Assembly: GCA_947476695.1 (NCBI GenBank) | Contig: CANJRD010000005.1 | Span: forward strand, 149,856 to 213,855 | Reading direction: 5' to 3' | Length of the DNA stretch: 64,000 nt | Origin: Rhodospirillaceae bacterium | Lineage (GTDB): Bacteria; Pseudomonadota; Alphaproteobacteria; Rhodospirillales; Rhodospirillaceae | Shown here: piece by piece, positions 63,605 through 64,000 of the stretch | How the letters are laid out: each line of letters opens with the position of its first letter | Numbering within the stretch: the first letter of the stretch is position 1 | Position numbers and translations under genes: made by a program | The notes under the pieces: generated by a model | Database searches by the model: none | Told to the model about the DNA's origin: nothing | What the model saw: the letters and a program-made list of their open reading frames with translations, nothing else

Positions 63605-63879
63605 TTAGTGGATCATGTTGCGGACGTTACTCGTGCTGGCCGATGGCGCGCGCAAGCGATGGGTGAAGGAAAGCTCGGGAAGTTTCCAGGCGCGTTCGCT
63701 GAAGAACAGGCCCGCACGGGCAGAGCCTTGCGCGACGGACTTCGCGCTCTCCAATGCGATGCGCACCAACTGCGCGCAGCCCAGAGCAGCAACATCTCCG
63801 GCGCACTGAGGCCCACGACCTGGGCCGCATCTGGAAGCCGCTTATGTTGCTCGGGGCGCATGAGATCGTCGAAGGCCAT
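63605..63879 (-). pseudogene. Small protein of unknown function, split by a frameshift
   Basis: From ATG 63879 (GAGGA upstream) the frame reads AFDDLMRPEQHKRLPDAAQ and EMLLL, then shifts by one base at about 63781-63788. The following frame reads GCAQLVRIALESAKSVAQGS, RAGLFFSERAWKLPEL and NVRNMIH, ending at 63605. Restored length would be about 90 residues. No family recognised. It lies 15 nt upstream of the ahpC start and is probably co-transcribed. The shift is of the same kind as in ahpC. Confidence 0.5.
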
Positions 63880-64000
63880 TATGCTGTCCTCTTCCGCCGA
63901 CGGTTTCCGCGGCCGTCATCGCAAGCTTTTCTTGCGTCCAGATCGTGTCGCGATGGGCGCCTAAGGGGGGCGGGCCCCCCCCCCCCCCCGCCGCCGGGGG
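63880..64000. other. Contig end with low-complexity C/G run
   Basis: No gene is visible. From about 63966 the sequence becomes a run of G and C that looks like end-of-read noise rather than biology. Confidence 0.8.

Noticed and set aside
63966..64000. C/G run as a G-quadruplex or telomere-like end
   Set aside because: Its place at the very end beside two frameshifted genes fits read noise better.

Overview
The window is about 64 kb of GC-rich, densely packed bacterial DNA, with no RNA genes, insertion sequences or CRISPR array that I could see. It looks like one contig: it opens inside a kinase gene and ends in a low-complexity C/G run beside two genes broken by single-base frameshifts. An alphaproteobacterium fits best. 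The HWE-type histidine kinase and a 49-bp palindrome of the type scattered through alphaproteobacterial genomes (36571-36619) support this, but I cannot name a genus.

Layout: 1-6.9 kb holds signalling genes (a poly-HAMP hybrid kinase, a REC-PAS-HWE-REC kinase, a single-domain response regulator) and a stress-type SDR. 7.1-11.7 kb holds two tandem DUF485/sodium-solute symporter pairs flanked by two small Lipoprotein_15 proteins. 11.8-19.4 kb holds a TonB-dependent receptor, a small membrane/secreted gene set, a secreted heme plus beta-propeller protein and a propeller lipoprotein. 35.2-43.4 kb holds accessory enzymes, a second heme-propeller protein, and a periplasmic electron-transfer group (triheme cytochrome c, cytochrome c', azurin-like cupredoxin). 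The last 7 kb holds a second outer-membrane receptor-like protein, a TPR/O-GlcNAc-transferase-like protein and a broken ahpC.

The main feature is a gene cassette present four times: A 19510-25184 (minus), B 27275-34916 (minus), C 43638-48550 (plus) and D 51160-57007 (minus). Its core, in transcription order, is a six-cysteine secreted protein of unknown family, a DUF1592-type lipoprotein with one CxxCH heme site, a Tat-exported DUF1552 protein, and a secreted protein made of Lipoprotein_15 repeats. A, B and D also carry a CHRD-domain protein. Genes within a cassette often overlap by 4 bp (ATGA). A fifth six-cysteine gene (25461-27278) is fused to Lipoprotein_15 repeats. Three LysR regulators sit in or beside the cassettes, and two of them are translationally coupled to a CHRD gene.

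All cassette products carry export signals, so I infer a multi-paralogue surface or periplasmic redox system, probably fed by the TonB-dependent receptors and connected to the c-type cytochromes and azurin-like protein. Its substrate cannot be read from the sequence. Other notable points are an in-frame amber codon in the signal peptide of one TonB receptor, conserved cysteine pairs in two receptors, and dyad or direct-repeat operators upstream of many of these genes.
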